This document shows positions 1-7,840 of a stretch of DNA of 17,587 nt, one piece after another. Source of the stretch: Flavobacteriaceae bacterium UBA5950 (GTDB taxonomy: Bacteria > Bacteroidota > Bacteroidia > Flavobacteriales > Flavobacteriaceae); NCBI GenBank assembly GCA_002430545.1, contig DJCM01000021.1, positions 22,716 to 40,302 on the forward strand. The letters are read 5' to 3'. Both the position numbers and the translations under genes were made by a program. Each line of letters begins with the position of its first letter. Within the stretch, counting starts at the first letter, position 1. Below the pieces are notes generated by a model. That model saw only the letters and a program-made list of their open reading frames with translations. It was not told where the DNA came from and did no database searches.

Positions 1-375
1 GGAAATAAAGTTGAAGATTTTGGTGTAGGATTCTATACCAAATATGGTGATGGAGGAGTTGATGTGAGCCCCATAGCAGATTTGATGAAAAGTCAAGTGA
101 AAGAACTTGCATCACATTTGGGCATCGATCGTACTATTGTAGATGCAGCGCCGACTGATGGGTTGTGGGAGGATAATCGAACCGATGAAGACCAACTTGG
201 CGCGTCTTATGAGGAACTTGAATGGGCGATGGAACAGCACGAAAACGGCAAAACACCTGCTGATTTTAGCGATCGCGAAAAAGATGTGTTCACAACTTAT
301 ATGAAACATCATACAATTAACAAACATAAAATGCTACCAATACCAATTTGTGTGATACCACAGCATCTAATGTAA
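1..375 (+). CDS. nadE: NAD(+) synthetase NadE, C-terminal part (5' end outside window)
   Basis: The frame is open from base 1 and ends at TAA 373-375; 124 residues are visible. NadE makes NAD from deamido-NAD using ATP and ammonia (or glutamine) in the cytoplasm. The visible part carries the conserved NadE C-terminal half: GNKVEDFGVGFYTKYGDGG (residues 1-19), then VSPIADLMKSQV, then PTDGLWEDNRTDEDQLGASY with the acidic substrate-binding stretch. It ends in the short KHKMLPIP tail typical of the bacterial ammonia-dependent type. The GTG at 64 is in frame but lies inside the conserved domain, so it is not the start. The left-hand part, with the ATP-binding P-loop, is outside the window. The next gene downstream is a response regulator on the same strand, 99 bases away. 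Confidence 0.93.
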   Translation, partial: GNKVEDFGVGFYTKYGDGGVDVSPIADLMKSQVKELASHLGIDRTIVDAAPTDGLWEDNRTDEDQLGASYEELEWAMEQHENGKTPADFSDREKDVFTTYMKHHTINKHKMLPIPICVIPQHLM

Positions 376-403
376 TTTTTTTGTTAAATTTGTTCAGAAT
401 TTA

Positions 404-430
404 CCTACAGACTTTGTAGTTTGTTTCATT
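404..430 (+). terminator. weak terminator-like hairpin after nadE
   Basis: CTACA (405-409) and TGTAG (415-419) can form a 5-bp stem around a 5-base loop, followed by a T-rich stretch (TTTGTTT). It lies 30 bases after the nadE stop and before the next gene, where a terminator would be expected. The stem is short and AT-rich, so this is only a candidate. The rest of the 376-474 gap is AT-rich. It contains a TAAATTTG match to the Bacteroidota -7 element at 385-392, but no TTG at the right distance upstream. Confidence 0.3.
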
Positions 431-474
431 TGTTGTTTATTTAGAAACTTTTTCTGAATTATTATTTTAAGTTA

Positions 475-1110
475 GTGATTAAAATTGTACTTGCTGATTC
501 ACATCCAATAGTCCATAAAGGAGTTAAGGCTGTTTTTAAAAATTCCACAGAAATTTCAGTTGTTGGGAAAGCACTTAAAGCCGACGACCTTTTTAAGATC
601 ATTGAGAAAAAGATAATTGATATTATTGTTTTGGAGTTAGACCTGTATGAATCTGAAGGGCTAACAGTTTTACGACGAATTAAGGAAGAATATCCTGGTA
701 CTCGTGTGCTCATCTACTCAAATCAACCTGAAGAAGTATATGCCATTTCATCTTTAAAAGCAGGTGCCTCTGGTTACCTTAACAAAAAAGCAAATCCAAG
801 TTCTCTTCGCCATGCCATATTGAAAATTGCTTCGGGCGGCGTCTTTATTACCAATGAGCTTGCACAAACAATTGCCTTTGATGAATCAACAGGTCGACCA
901 AGAAGAATGTTCAAAAAACTATCGATGCGAGAAGTCGAAGTACTCAAAATGCTCAGTGATGGCAAAAGAAATATAGAGATTGCTGCTGAGTTAAAACTAA
1001 ATGAAAAAACCGTGAGCACTTATCGCAGTCGGATTATGAAAAAATTGAGGGTTAGAAACCTAGTTGAACTGGTCAGAAAGGCCCAATCGATTCATGTCGA
1101 TTCGTTTTAG
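475..1110 (+). CDS. LuxR/NarL-type response regulator with Glu at the phospho-acceptor site
   Basis: A 211-residue two-domain transcription regulator. Residues 2-118 form a receiver domain, and 149-205 a LuxR-type helix-turn-helix (LSMREVEVLKML, then NEKTVSTYRSRIMKKL). In the receiver, one acidic-pocket Asp is visible (D8), with S82 as switch residue and K104 as the conserved Lys in GYLNK. At the position expected for the phosphorylated Asp (eight residues before the conserved Gly62), the residue is E54, in VLELDLYESEG. The nearby D56 would need a loop two residues shorter than usual. If the alignment is right, the protein may act without phosphorylation. No histidine kinase gene lies nearby. 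The start is GTG at 475; no Shine-Dalgarno sequence is seen, as is usual in Bacteroidota. The stop overlaps the dnaG stop by 4 bases, tail to tail. The target genes cannot be inferred. Confidence 0.88.
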   Translation: MIKIVLADSHPIVHKGVKAVFKNSTEISVVGKALKADDLFKIIEKKIIDIIVLELDLYESEGLTVLRRIKEEYPGTRVLIYSNQPEEVYAISSLKAGASGYLNKKANPSSLRHAILKIASGGVFITNELAQTIAFDESTGRPRRMFKKLSMREVEVLKMLSDGKRNIEIAAELKLNEKTVSTYRSRIMKKLRVRNLVELVRKAQSIHVDSF

Positions 1111-3056
1111 AAAATGACGCGATCTAGGCGTTGGCTCAAATTCTTTTTAAGCCCTACATAATCATTTACTTCCTCTAGAATTTCTTGATGTGTTTCCACA
1201 TGACTTTCGACTGTCTTGTTCTGTAATTCTCCTATTTTTTCTTGTATCAACAAACAGCGAAGATTTAAAATGGTTTGCTGCAGCCATCGCCCAATTTCAG
1301 ACTTTTTGTCCTTAATAATGATATTTTTTCTCTCCCAATCATGAAGCACATTGTTTTCCTCATTCATGATAATACTGCTCACCAATGCCGATTGCTCTGG
1401 AGAGAGTTCTTGCAGAAAAGTTTCCATAACAAGGGGTTTTTGTTCGTTGTAAATGGACAGTAAGGAATGATAAAGTTCGCGAAAGCTTTTGGTCGACAAT
1501 TCCACTTCATCTTGCTGGAGGTCTAGGTAAATTTTTTCATACACCTTCACGCTAATTTCTGTGGGTGTGAGATCGATTTTACCTTCATCATCAGTCTGTA
1601 AAACGACATCTTCAAACGACACTTCTTCGTTGCCATAAAGCAGAAGCAATGAAATAATATTACGCTCAAGCTCAAATCGTTGATCAACTTTTTGCTTGGG
1701 TGTACTGACCACTTGCATCTTCTCTGATGCGCTGGCTTGTGGTGCTTGTTTGGCCTTTTTTTGAAGCATCTGAGCAAGGGTCGAAAACAACACATCCTCA
1801 CTGATATTCATCGTGGAGGCACAGTCTTGGATATATATTTCTCGACGTATGGCATCTGGTATCAAGGCAATGGTATGCACAATTTCACGTATGGTTTCTG
1901 CCTTACGAATGGGTTCATTGTTGCCTTCCTCTGCAAGTAGTTTTGCCTTGAATTGAACAAAATCAACTTTACTTTTATCCAAAAACTCCTTGACCTCTGT
2001 GGGTTGATTCTTTCTCACAAAACTGTCTGGATCTTCTCCCGCTGGAAATGTGCATATAGAAACATGCATTCCAGCCTCCAAAATCACATCAACTCCTCTG
2101 ATTGCAGCACGAAGACCTGCAGCATCTCCATCAAACAACAGTGTGATTTTATTTGTCAGCCGGCGAATCAAACGAACTTGGTCAGGCGTCAACGCAGTAC
2201 CAGATGAGGATACAACATTTTGAATCCCAGCCTGATGCATCTGAATCACATCAATATAGCCCTCAACCAAATAACAATTACTTTCCTTTGCAATATGTTG
2301 TTTTGCTTGATAGAGCCCATACAGCACTTTGCTTTTTTGATACACCTCACTCTCGGGAGAGTTCATGTATTTGGCAGCTTGCTTGTCTTGTTTTAAAATA
2401 CGCCCACCAAACCCAGTCACTCTGCCAGACATGCTGTGGATTGGGAACATTATTCGCCCTTTAAATCGATCAAAGGTTTTATCTCCTTTTTCTATCGTTA
2501 AACCAGTGGATACCAAAAATTCCTTTTGAAATCCAGCGTCTATTGCTGCATTATTCAGCGCAGTCCATTTATCAGGTGAGTATCCCAAATGGAAACGCTC
2601 GATCGATTCGTCAGTAAATCCCCTTTCTTTAAAATAACTCAAACCAATGTTTTTTCCTTCTTCGGATTCAGTCAGCATTTTTGAGAAATAGGATTGGGCA
2701 AACGCTGTTACAGCATACATGCTTTCGCGCAAAGACGCTGCTTCTTTCTGCTCATTGGTTTGCTGGGTTTCTTCAACCTCAATATTGTATTTTTTGGCTA
2801 GAAATTTAATCGCTTCAGGAAATGTAAAGTGCTCATGCTCCATCAGAAAAGAAACAACATTACCCCCCTTTCCACTACTAAAATCTTTCCAAATCTGCTT
2901 GGCTGGGGAAACCATAAAACTCGGGGTTTTTTCGTTTGAAAAAGGACTGAGACCTTTGAAATTTGATCCCGACTTTTTGAGCTGTACAAAGTCTCCGATC
3001 ACCTCTTCAAGGCGAGCCGTTTCAAAGACGAGATCTACTGTTGACTTGCTGATCAA
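1107..3056 (-). CDS. dnaG: DNA primase DnaG lacking all four zinc-finger ligands
   Basis: A 649-residue primase that makes RNA primers at the replication fork together with the DnaB helicase. The N-terminal zinc-finger fold is recognisable (residues 20-75), but the C-x2-H-x17-C-x2-C ligands have become S37, S40, D58 and S61 with spacing exactly kept. The catalytic core (about 115-420) is intact: GFGGRIL (215-221), TOPRIM motif VEGYIDV with E265 and D269, and the metal-binding LLFDGDAAG with D309 and D311. The C-terminal ~200 residues correspond to the helicase-interaction region and are poorly conserved. The start is a TTG at 3054-3056. It gives an N-terminus beginning MISKSTVDLVFETARLEEVI, which matches the usual primase start, and no in-frame ATG lies upstream. 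I recall flavobacterial primases having the same Ser-rich pseudo-finger, so this is probably a lineage trait rather than damage. Confidence 0.95.
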   Translation of the reverse strand: MISKSTVDLVFETARLEEVIGDFVQLKKSGSNFKGLSPFSNEKTPSFMVSPAKQIWKDFSSGKGGNVVSFLMEHEHFTFPEAIKFLAKKYNIEVEETQQTNEQKEAASLRESMYAVTAFAQSYFSKMLTESEEGKNIGLSYFKERGFTDESIERFHLGYSPDKWTALNNAAIDAGFQKEFLVSTGLTIEKGDKTFDRFKGRIMFPIHSMSGRVTGFGGRILKQDKQAAKYMNSPESEVYQKSKVLYGLYQAKQHIAKESNCYLVEGYIDVIQMHQAGIQNVVSSSGTALTPDQVRLIRRLTNKITLLFDGDAAGLRAAIRGVDVILEAGMHVSICTFPAGEDPDSFVRKNQPTEVKEFLDKSKVDFVQFKAKLLAEEGNNEPIRKAETIREIVHTIALIPDAIRREIYIQDCASTMNISEDVLFSTLAQMLQKKAKQAPQASASEKMQVVSTPKQKVDQRFELERNIISLLLLYGNEEVSFEDVVLQTDDEGKIDLTPTEISVKVYEKIYLDLQQDEVELSTKSFRELYHSLLSIYNEQKPLVMETFLQELSPEQSALVSSIIMNEENNVLHDWERKNIIIKDKKSEIGRWLQQTILNLRCLLIQEKIGELQNKTVESHVETHQEILEEVNDYVGLKKNLSQRLDRVIF

Positions 3057-3085
3057 AATCCAACGATTATAATTTTTAAAAATAG

Positions 3086-3105
3086 AAAAAAGGAATTAAA
3101 ATTCC
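3086..3105 (-). terminator. candidate intrinsic terminator between the prenyl synthase gene and dnaG
   Basis: On the minus strand GGAAT (3105-3101), a 4-base loop and ATTCC (3096-3092) are followed by six T (3091-3086). The stop codon of the polyprenyl synthase gene lies inside the hairpin. The stem is only 5 bp, so termination may be partial. If functional, it would separate dnaG from the queA-rlmN-prenyl synthase transcript. Confidence 0.45.
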
Positions 3106-4067
3106 CTATCAATGACATAGGAAACTAATTTTTTCAAGCTATCCTTTGATTCAGAAGCAGGGAATGAATCCAAAATCGAGATCGCTTCCTGTTGAAATTC
3201 ATGCATTTTGCTAATTGAGTACTCCAGGCCACCCTTTGATTTGACAAAAGCAATCACTTCTTTAACTATCTTTTTGTTCTTGTTGTTTTTTTTCAAATTG
3301 AGTTTAAGCCACCTTCGCTCTGAGGGACTTGCATGCTCCATCGCATAAATCAAAGGCAATGTCATTTTTCGCTCACGAATATCTATCCCTGTTGGTTTTC
3401 CAATACGCTGCTGTCCGTAATCAAATAAGTCATCTTTAATCTGAAAAGCCATCCCAATTTTTTCTCCAAAATGTGTCATTTTATTTATATCATTATGAGA
3501 AGCATCTACAGAGCATGCACCCAAAGCACAACAAGATGCAATCAGCGTGGCTGTTTTTTTCCGAATCACCTCGTAATAAATCTCTTCTGAGATATCGAGA
3601 CTTCTTGCTTTTTCGATTTGCAATAACTCTCCTTCACTCATTTCACGTACTGCGACAGAAATAATCTCGAGCAAGTCAAAATCTTTGTTGTCGATGCAAA
3701 GCAACAATCCCTTGGACAACAGATAGTCTCCAACCAATACTGCAATTTTATTTTTCCAAAGGGCATTGATTGAGAAAAAGCCACGTCGTTTGTCGCTGTC
3801 GTCAACAACATCGTCGTGAACCAAAGTCGCAGTGTGAATCAATTCGATTACTGAGGCTGCTCGGAAGGTACGCTCGCTGGTTTTTCCCAAGAGTTTGGCA
3901 GTGAGAAAAACAAACATAGGACGCATTTGTTTTCCTTTGCGATTGACGATATAATGTGTGATTCTGTTCAATAAAGCAACCTTGGAGGACATTGCTTTGG
4001 AAAACCTTCCTTCGAAGAGTTCCATTTCCTCGCGTATGGGGCGCTTGAGTTGCTCTATGATTTTCAT
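3096..4067 (-). CDS. long-chain all-trans polyprenyl diphosphate synthase (IspB-like)
   Basis: A 323-residue trans-isoprenyl diphosphate synthase. It adds isopentenyl diphosphate units to an allylic diphosphate, probably to make the side chain of menaquinone. Both aspartate-rich motifs are present: DDVVD at 85-89 (in LVHDDVVDDSDKRRG) and DDLFD at 212-216 (in IKDDLFDYG). The substrate-binding GKQMRP is at 45-50. Residues just before the first motif are small (A80, T81), as in enzymes making medium or long chains rather than farnesyl or geranylgeranyl diphosphate. Length is normal for the IspB/HepT family. The exact chain length cannot be read from sequence; a menaquinone role is inferred from Bacteroidota respiration. 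The gene follows rlmN after a 57-base gap and precedes dnaG. Confidence 0.9.
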   Translation of the reverse strand: MKIIEQLKRPIREEMELFEGRFSKAMSSKVALLNRITHYIVNRKGKQMRPMFVFLTAKLLGKTSERTFRAASVIELIHTATLVHDDVVDDSDKRRGFFSINALWKNKIAVLVGDYLLSKGLLLCIDNKDFDLLEIISVAVREMSEGELLQIEKARSLDISEEIYYEVIRKKTATLIASCCALGACSVDASHNDINKMTHFGEKIGMAFQIKDDLFDYGQQRIGKPTGIDIRERKMTLPLIYAMEHASPSERRWLKLNLKKNNKNKKIVKEVIAFVKSKGGLEYSISKMHEFQQEAISILDSFPASESKDSLKKLVSYVIDREF

Positions 4068-4102
4068 GTGTTTTTAAATATACAATTTCGCTTGATTCTA
4101 TT

Positions 4103-4136
4103 AAACAACAATTTCATAAGCAAATTATTGTTGTTT
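4103..4136 (-). other. inverted repeat at the rlmN stop codon (possible weak terminator)
   Basis: AAACAACAAT (4103-4112) and ATTGTTGTTT (4127-4136) are perfect 10-base inverted repeats around a 14-base loop. The rlmN stop codon (4125-4127) sits at the edge of the right arm. The stem is nearly all A-T and no proper U-tract follows on the minus strand, so it may protect or punctuate the mRNA rather than terminate it. Confidence 0.4.
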
Positions 4137-5168
4137 GTTTGCCAATTGGCCACATGCAGCATCTATGTCATTTCCGCGAGATTGGCGTACAGTAACCGAT
4201 ATATTTTGACCCTCCAATGCAGAGATGTATGCTGAAATTGATACTGGTTTTGCTTGTACAAATTGATTGTCTCCAATAGCATTGTATTCAATCAAGTTTA
4301 CTTTTGATGGCACCTGTTTGCAATAAGCAATAAGAGCGTCAATATCTTCTTGTTTGTCATTAATCCCTTGCCAAACAACCACTTCAAAAGTGATTTTACT
4401 TTTTGTTTGATCATACCAACACTTGAGTGCTTCCAATAGCTCGGATAAAGGAAATTTTTTGGTAAATGGCATCAACCGATTTCGTGTTTCTTCGATGGCA
4501 GAGTGAAGTGAAACAGCCAATTTAAACTTTGGGTTTTGATCTGCCATTTCACGAATAATTTTAGTAATTCCAGAGGTTGAGACTGTAATTCGTTTGGGTG
4601 ACATTCCCAGACCATCGGGTGAAGTTATTTTTTGAATGGCGAGTAAGGTGTTTTTATAATTCATCAGTGGTTCTCCCATTCCCATGAACACAATGTTGGT
4701 GAGTCCACGATTATAGTACAATCGACTTTGTCGATCGATAACAACAACCTGATCATAAATCTCATCAGGGTTGAGATTTCGCATTCTCTTCAGTTTGGAT
4801 GTTGCACAAAAATGGCAGTCCAAGCTACATCCAACCTGGCTCGACACACATGCTGTTGCACGTGAATCTGTAGGAATTAAAACAGATTCGACCAAAAACC
4901 CATCATGCAATCGAATGGCATTTTTGACAGTGCCATCGGCACTTCTTTGGAGCTGATCGACCTCAATATGATTGATGACAAAATGTTCTTCTAAAAGCGA
5001 ACGATGTGATTTTGACAAGTTGGTCATGCCCTCAAAATCATGAGAACCTTTGCTCCAAAGCCATTCATAAACCTGATTGCCTTTGAAGGCTGGTACAGCA
5101 TTTGAGGTGAAAAAACGACGTAACTCTTCCAAGGATAATGCACGAATGTCACGACGTGCTTTATCCAT
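4125..5168 (-). CDS. rlmN: dual-specificity 23S rRNA A2503 / tRNA A37 C2-methyltransferase RlmN
   Basis: A 347-residue radical-SAM enzyme that methylates C2 of adenine 2503 in 23S rRNA and of A37 in some tRNAs, using a protein Cys as methyl carrier. The radical-SAM cluster motif C-x3-C-x2-C is C114, C118 and C121 (VGCSLDCHFCAT). GMGEPLMNY, the SAM-binding GGEP-like segment, is present. The second catalytic Cys is C339 in DIDAACGQL near the C-terminus. This separates RlmN from ordinary radical-SAM proteins, and nothing suggests the resistance enzyme Cfr. The start codon lies 2 bases after the queA stop, so the two RNA-modification genes are probably one transcript and translationally linked. 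Length and motifs are normal. Confidence 0.96.
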   Translation of the reverse strand: MDKARRDIRALSLEELRRFFTSNAVPAFKGNQVYEWLWSKGSHDFEGMTNLSKSHRSLLEEHFVINHIEVDQLQRSADGTVKNAIRLHDGFLVESVLIPTDSRATACVSSQVGCSLDCHFCATSKLKRMRNLNPDEIYDQVVVIDRQSRLYYNRGLTNIVFMGMGEPLMNYKNTLLAIQKITSPDGLGMSPKRITVSTSGITKIIREMADQNPKFKLAVSLHSAIEETRNRLMPFTKKFPLSELLEALKCWYDQTKSKITFEVVVWQGINDKQEDIDALIAYCKQVPSKVNLIEYNAIGDNQFVQAKPVSISAYISALEGQNISVTVRQSRGNDIDAACGQLANKQQ

Positions 5169-5170
5169 AA

Positions 5171-6220
5171 TTATAAAATGAGCATCGCATCTCCATACGA
5201 ATAGAAGCGATATTTTTTCTTCACAGCTTCTTTATAAGCCTTTTTGACAAACTCATGCCCTGCAAAAGCAGACACCATCATCAAAAGCGTTGATTTTGGC
5301 AAATGTAAGTTGGTGATCATACTATCTGCGATGCTAAACTCATGTGGTGGGAAAATAAACTTATGCGTCCAGCCACGATAGGTATTGAGTGTTTTGCTAG
5401 AAGACACTGCACTTTCGAGTGCACGCATAGACGTGGTGCCGATTGAGCACACTCGCTTTTTATTCGCTTTTGCATTGTTGACCATATCGGCAGCTTGCTG
5501 GTCGATGATGAGTTCCTCAGAATCCATTTTATGCTTAGACAAATCTTCAACCTCCACTGGATTGAATGTGCCCAGCCCTACATGAAGGGTGATATCAGCC
5601 ATGTCTACTCCCTTAATTTCAAGCCTTTTGAGGACGTGTTTTGAGAAATGAAGCCCAGCAGTTGGTGCTGCAACAGCACCTTCATGCTTTGCATAAATCG
5701 TTTGGTATCGTTCCCGATCAAAATCCTCTTCTTCTCTTTTGATATACTTTGGAAGTGGCGTTTGACCCATTTCATGAAGTTTTTCACGAAAAGCGTCGTA
5801 GGGACCATCGTATAAAAATCGAAGTGTACGACCACGAGAAGTAGTATTATCAATCACTTCAGCAACCAAATCCTCGCTATCTCCAAAATAGAGCTTATTT
5901 CCAATTCTTATTTTTCGAGCAGGATCAACAAGAACATCCCAAAGTCGCTGAGATTGATTCAATTCACGAAGTAAAAAAACTTCTATTTTGGCACCTGTTT
6001 TTTCCTTATTACCAATCAAACGAGCTGGAAATACCTTCGTATTGTTGCGAACCATAATATCTCCTTCGTCAAAATAATCAACGATATCTTTGAAATACTT
6101 GTGTTCAATGGTTTCTGTTTCTCGATGTAAAACCATGAGTTTTGACTCATCGCGATGGTCGGTTGGATATTCTGCCAACAGTTTTTCTGGCAAATCAAAA
6201 TTAAAGTGTGAAAGTTTCAT
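5171..6220 (-). CDS. queA: S-adenosylmethionine:tRNA ribosyltransferase-isomerase QueA
   Basis: A 349-residue enzyme of queuosine synthesis. It transfers and rearranges the ribosyl part of SAM onto 7-aminomethyl-7-deazaguanine at tRNA position 34, giving epoxyqueuosine. Family motifs are in order: an N-terminal FNFDLPEKLLAEYP, VRNNTKVFPARL, the conserved HEGAVAAPTAGLHFS in the middle, and the C-terminal MITNLHLPKSTLLMMVSAFAG. Length matches the family. It is the first gene of the queA-rlmN pair and has its own promoter in the gap after aroA, so it is probably transcribed separately from the aromatic cluster. The rest of the queuosine pathway is not in this window. Confidence 0.96.
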   Translation of the reverse strand: MKLSHFNFDLPEKLLAEYPTDHRDESKLMVLHRETETIEHKYFKDIVDYFDEGDIMVRNNTKVFPARLIGNKEKTGAKIEVFLLRELNQSQRLWDVLVDPARKIRIGNKLYFGDSEDLVAEVIDNTTSRGRTLRFLYDGPYDAFREKLHEMGQTPLPKYIKREEEDFDRERYQTIYAKHEGAVAAPTAGLHFSKHVLKRLEIKGVDMADITLHVGLGTFNPVEVEDLSKHKMDSEELIIDQQAADMVNNAKANKKRVCSIGTTSMRALESAVSSSKTLNTYRGWTHKFIFPPHEFSIADSMITNLHLPKSTLLMMVSAFAGHEFVKKAYKEAVKKKYRFYSYGDAMLIL

Positions 6221-6237
6221 TCTGTGTGTTAAGGCGG

Positions 6238-6269
6238 CAAATATACATTCTCAGCAGGGGGGTTGTCAA
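6238..6269 (-). promoter_or_regulatory. Bacteroidota-type promoter for queA
   Basis: On the minus strand TTG (6269-6267) is followed by a 21-base spacer and TATATTTG (6245-6238), a full match to the TAnnTTTG -7 element used by the Bacteroidota primary sigma factor. Transcription should start about 14 bases before the queA ATG. The surrounding 73-base gap between aroA and queA holds nothing else clear. Confidence 0.6.
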
Positions 6270-6293
6270 GTTATTGGGCATGTTTTTGCTCAA

Positions 6294-7514
6294 TCACCCT
6301 AATAAAAACCCATTCATCTCTAAATCTTTCCAAAATCCTGGATACGATTTTGTTACCACATCAGCGTCTTGAATCCGAATGGGCACCAACAACGCCAGTG
6401 GTGCAAATGCCATCGCCATACGATGATCGTGATAGGTTTCGATCAAAACATTTGGCCGAATTGGATTATTGCGTTTATAAAGGTGAAAACTTCGATCTGT
6501 GATATCGATTGTTGCTCCCAACTTTGTCAATTCGTTTTGCAAGGCAACCAAGCGATCCGTTTCTTTAATTTTCAAGGTGTGTAAGCCTTTGATATCACAA
6601 GCGATACCCAAACCATAACAACTCACGACTATCGTTTGAGCGATATCTGGGGCATTGGAAAGGTCTAATTGTATAGACGTGGAATGCAAGGCTTGCTTTT
6701 GCAAATGAAGTGTATTGTTTTCAATCGAAGATTGTACCCCCAGCTTCTCGTATATGTTCATCAACACACGATCCCCTTGCAAACTGTTTACTTTGTAGGT
6801 CGTCAAACGAATATCTGCCTCTTTTGCGAGTGCTGCGATCCCAAAATAATAGGATGCAGAACTCCAGTCTGACTCAACAGCATGGGTGGTTGCAGCAATG
6901 TCTATTTTTGGAGAAACCTCAATGGTCTGTCCAGAAAAGCTGGCTTCAATACCTATGTCGTGCAATAGAGATTGAGTCATTTTTATGTAGGGAACTGAGG
7001 TTATCTTGCCTTGTAAATGAAGACGCAATACACCTGCCAAGCGTGGCGCAATGAGCATCAATGCTGTGATGTATTGACTACTGATATCTGCTGAGAGACG
7101 AACCTCATTGGCAGAAAGTTTTTTCCCTTTGATCAACAAAGGTGGATATCCCTCATTTTTGAGGTAGGTGATATCAGCTCCGAGCTGTCGCAGCGCATCG
7201 ACCAATATCCCTATTGGACGTTCTTGCATGCGCTGGGAGCCAGTCAAAGTTTTTTCTTGATTTTCTAGTGAAGAAAAATAGGCTGTCAAAAAACGCATCG
7301 TGGTACCAGCATGACCAATATCCACCATGGCATCTTCACTTTCAAGGCCAGACTTCATCGCAACTGTATCGTCAGAATTGGACAGGTTTGTAAGTTCAAT
7401 TTGTGGAAAAAATGCTTGTAAAAGCAACATCCGATTCGACTCACTTTTTGACCCTGTGACTTGAATTTTTCCGACTACAGAGCCAGATTGATGACGAAGT
7501 CTGATGTCTTTCAT
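6294..7514 (-). CDS. aroA: 3-phosphoshikimate 1-carboxyvinyltransferase (EPSP synthase)
   Basis: A 406-residue enzyme of the shikimate pathway. It joins phosphoenolpyruvate to shikimate 3-phosphate, the step before chorismate. Visible motifs are VTGSKSESNRML (19-30, with K23 and R28 binding substrate), IGHAGTTMRFLTAYF (66-80, the PEP loop, with His where many enzymes have Asn), ISSQYITALM, and IKETDRL with a catalytic-region Glu and Lys. It is slightly shorter than the ~430 residues of enterobacterial AroA but complete at both ends. Its ATG overlaps the stop of the MazG-like gene as ATGA, so it closes the aromatic amino acid cluster. Tolerance to glyphosate cannot be judged from sequence alone. 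Confidence 0.95.
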   Translation of the reverse strand: MKDIRLRHQSGSVVGKIQVTGSKSESNRMLLLQAFFPQIELTNLSNSDDTVAMKSGLESEDAMVDIGHAGTTMRFLTAYFSSLENQEKTLTGSQRMQERPIGILVDALRQLGADITYLKNEGYPPLLIKGKKLSANEVRLSADISSQYITALMLIAPRLAGVLRLHLQGKITSVPYIKMTQSLLHDIGIEASFSGQTIEVSPKIDIAATTHAVESDWSSASYYFGIAALAKEADIRLTTYKVNSLQGDRVLMNIYEKLGVQSSIENNTLHLQKQALHSTSIQLDLSNAPDIAQTIVVSCYGLGIACDIKGLHTLKIKETDRLVALQNELTKLGATIDITDRSFHLYKRNNPIRPNVLIETYHDHRMAMAFAPLALLVPIRIQDADVVTKSYPGFWKDLEMNGFLLG

Positions 7515-7840
7515 TTATTGATTTTAGGGTTGCTGTGGTGTCGATCGTGATCGCGTTTGGTTTTTAATTCTAATTTTTTGGCAAAGGCTTTTGACAAGTC
7601 CACTCCAGTCTGATTGGCTAGGCACAAAACAACAAAGAGCACATCGGCGAGTTCTTCGCCCAAGTCTTTTTCTTTATCACTTTCCTTTTCTGATTGCTCA
7701 CCATATCGACGTGCAATAATCCTGGCCACTTCACCAACTTCCTCAGTCAATTGCGCCATATTGGTTAATTCGTCAAAATAGCGAACGCCATGGTTTTTGA
7801 TCCATTGATCAACTGCTTGTTGTGCGTTATCTATCTTCAT
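7511..7840 (-). CDS. MazG-like nucleotide pyrophosphohydrolase
   Basis: A 109-residue, all-helical small protein of the MazG/dUTPase superfamily. These enzymes cleave nucleoside triphosphates, often abnormal ones, to monophosphate and pyrophosphate. The metal-binding signature is present: EEVGE at 33-37 on one helix and EELADV at 62-67 (E63, D66) on the next, followed by a hydrophobic helix. The tail is basic and His-rich (KRDHDRHH). The length fits single-domain MazG proteins, not the two-domain E. coli form. The gene overlaps its neighbours on both sides (TAATG with dtd, ATGA with aroA), implying co-translation. The substrate is unknown, and why it sits in an aromatic amino acid cluster cannot be told from sequence. 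Confidence 0.85.
   Translation of the reverse strand: MKIDNAQQAVDQWIKNHGVRYFDELTNMAQLTEEVGEVARIIARRYGEQSEKESDKEKDLGEELADVLFVVLCLANQTGVDLSKAFAKKLELKTKRDHDRHHSNPKINK

Noticed and set aside
64..375. A separate 103-codon gene starting at GTG 64
   Set aside because: The frame is open to base 1 and the upstream codons belong to the conserved NadE domain, so the GTG is internal.
385..392. TAAATTTG as the promoter of the response regulator gene
   Set aside because: The -7 element is a match, but no TTG lies 17-23 bases upstream, and it is about 80 bases from the GTG start.
2153..2464. Plus-strand frame of 103 codons inside dnaG, and similar frames inside aroA and polyprenyl synthase
   Set aside because: They are antisense shadows of strongly conserved genes, with Cys/His/Gln-rich low-quality translations and no domain.
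6271..6294. Hairpin ATTGGGCA/TGCTCAAT after aroA as a terminator
   Set aside because: On the minus-strand RNA the stem has an A-C mismatch and there is no T-run after it; the T-rich part is in the loop. Too weak to annotate.
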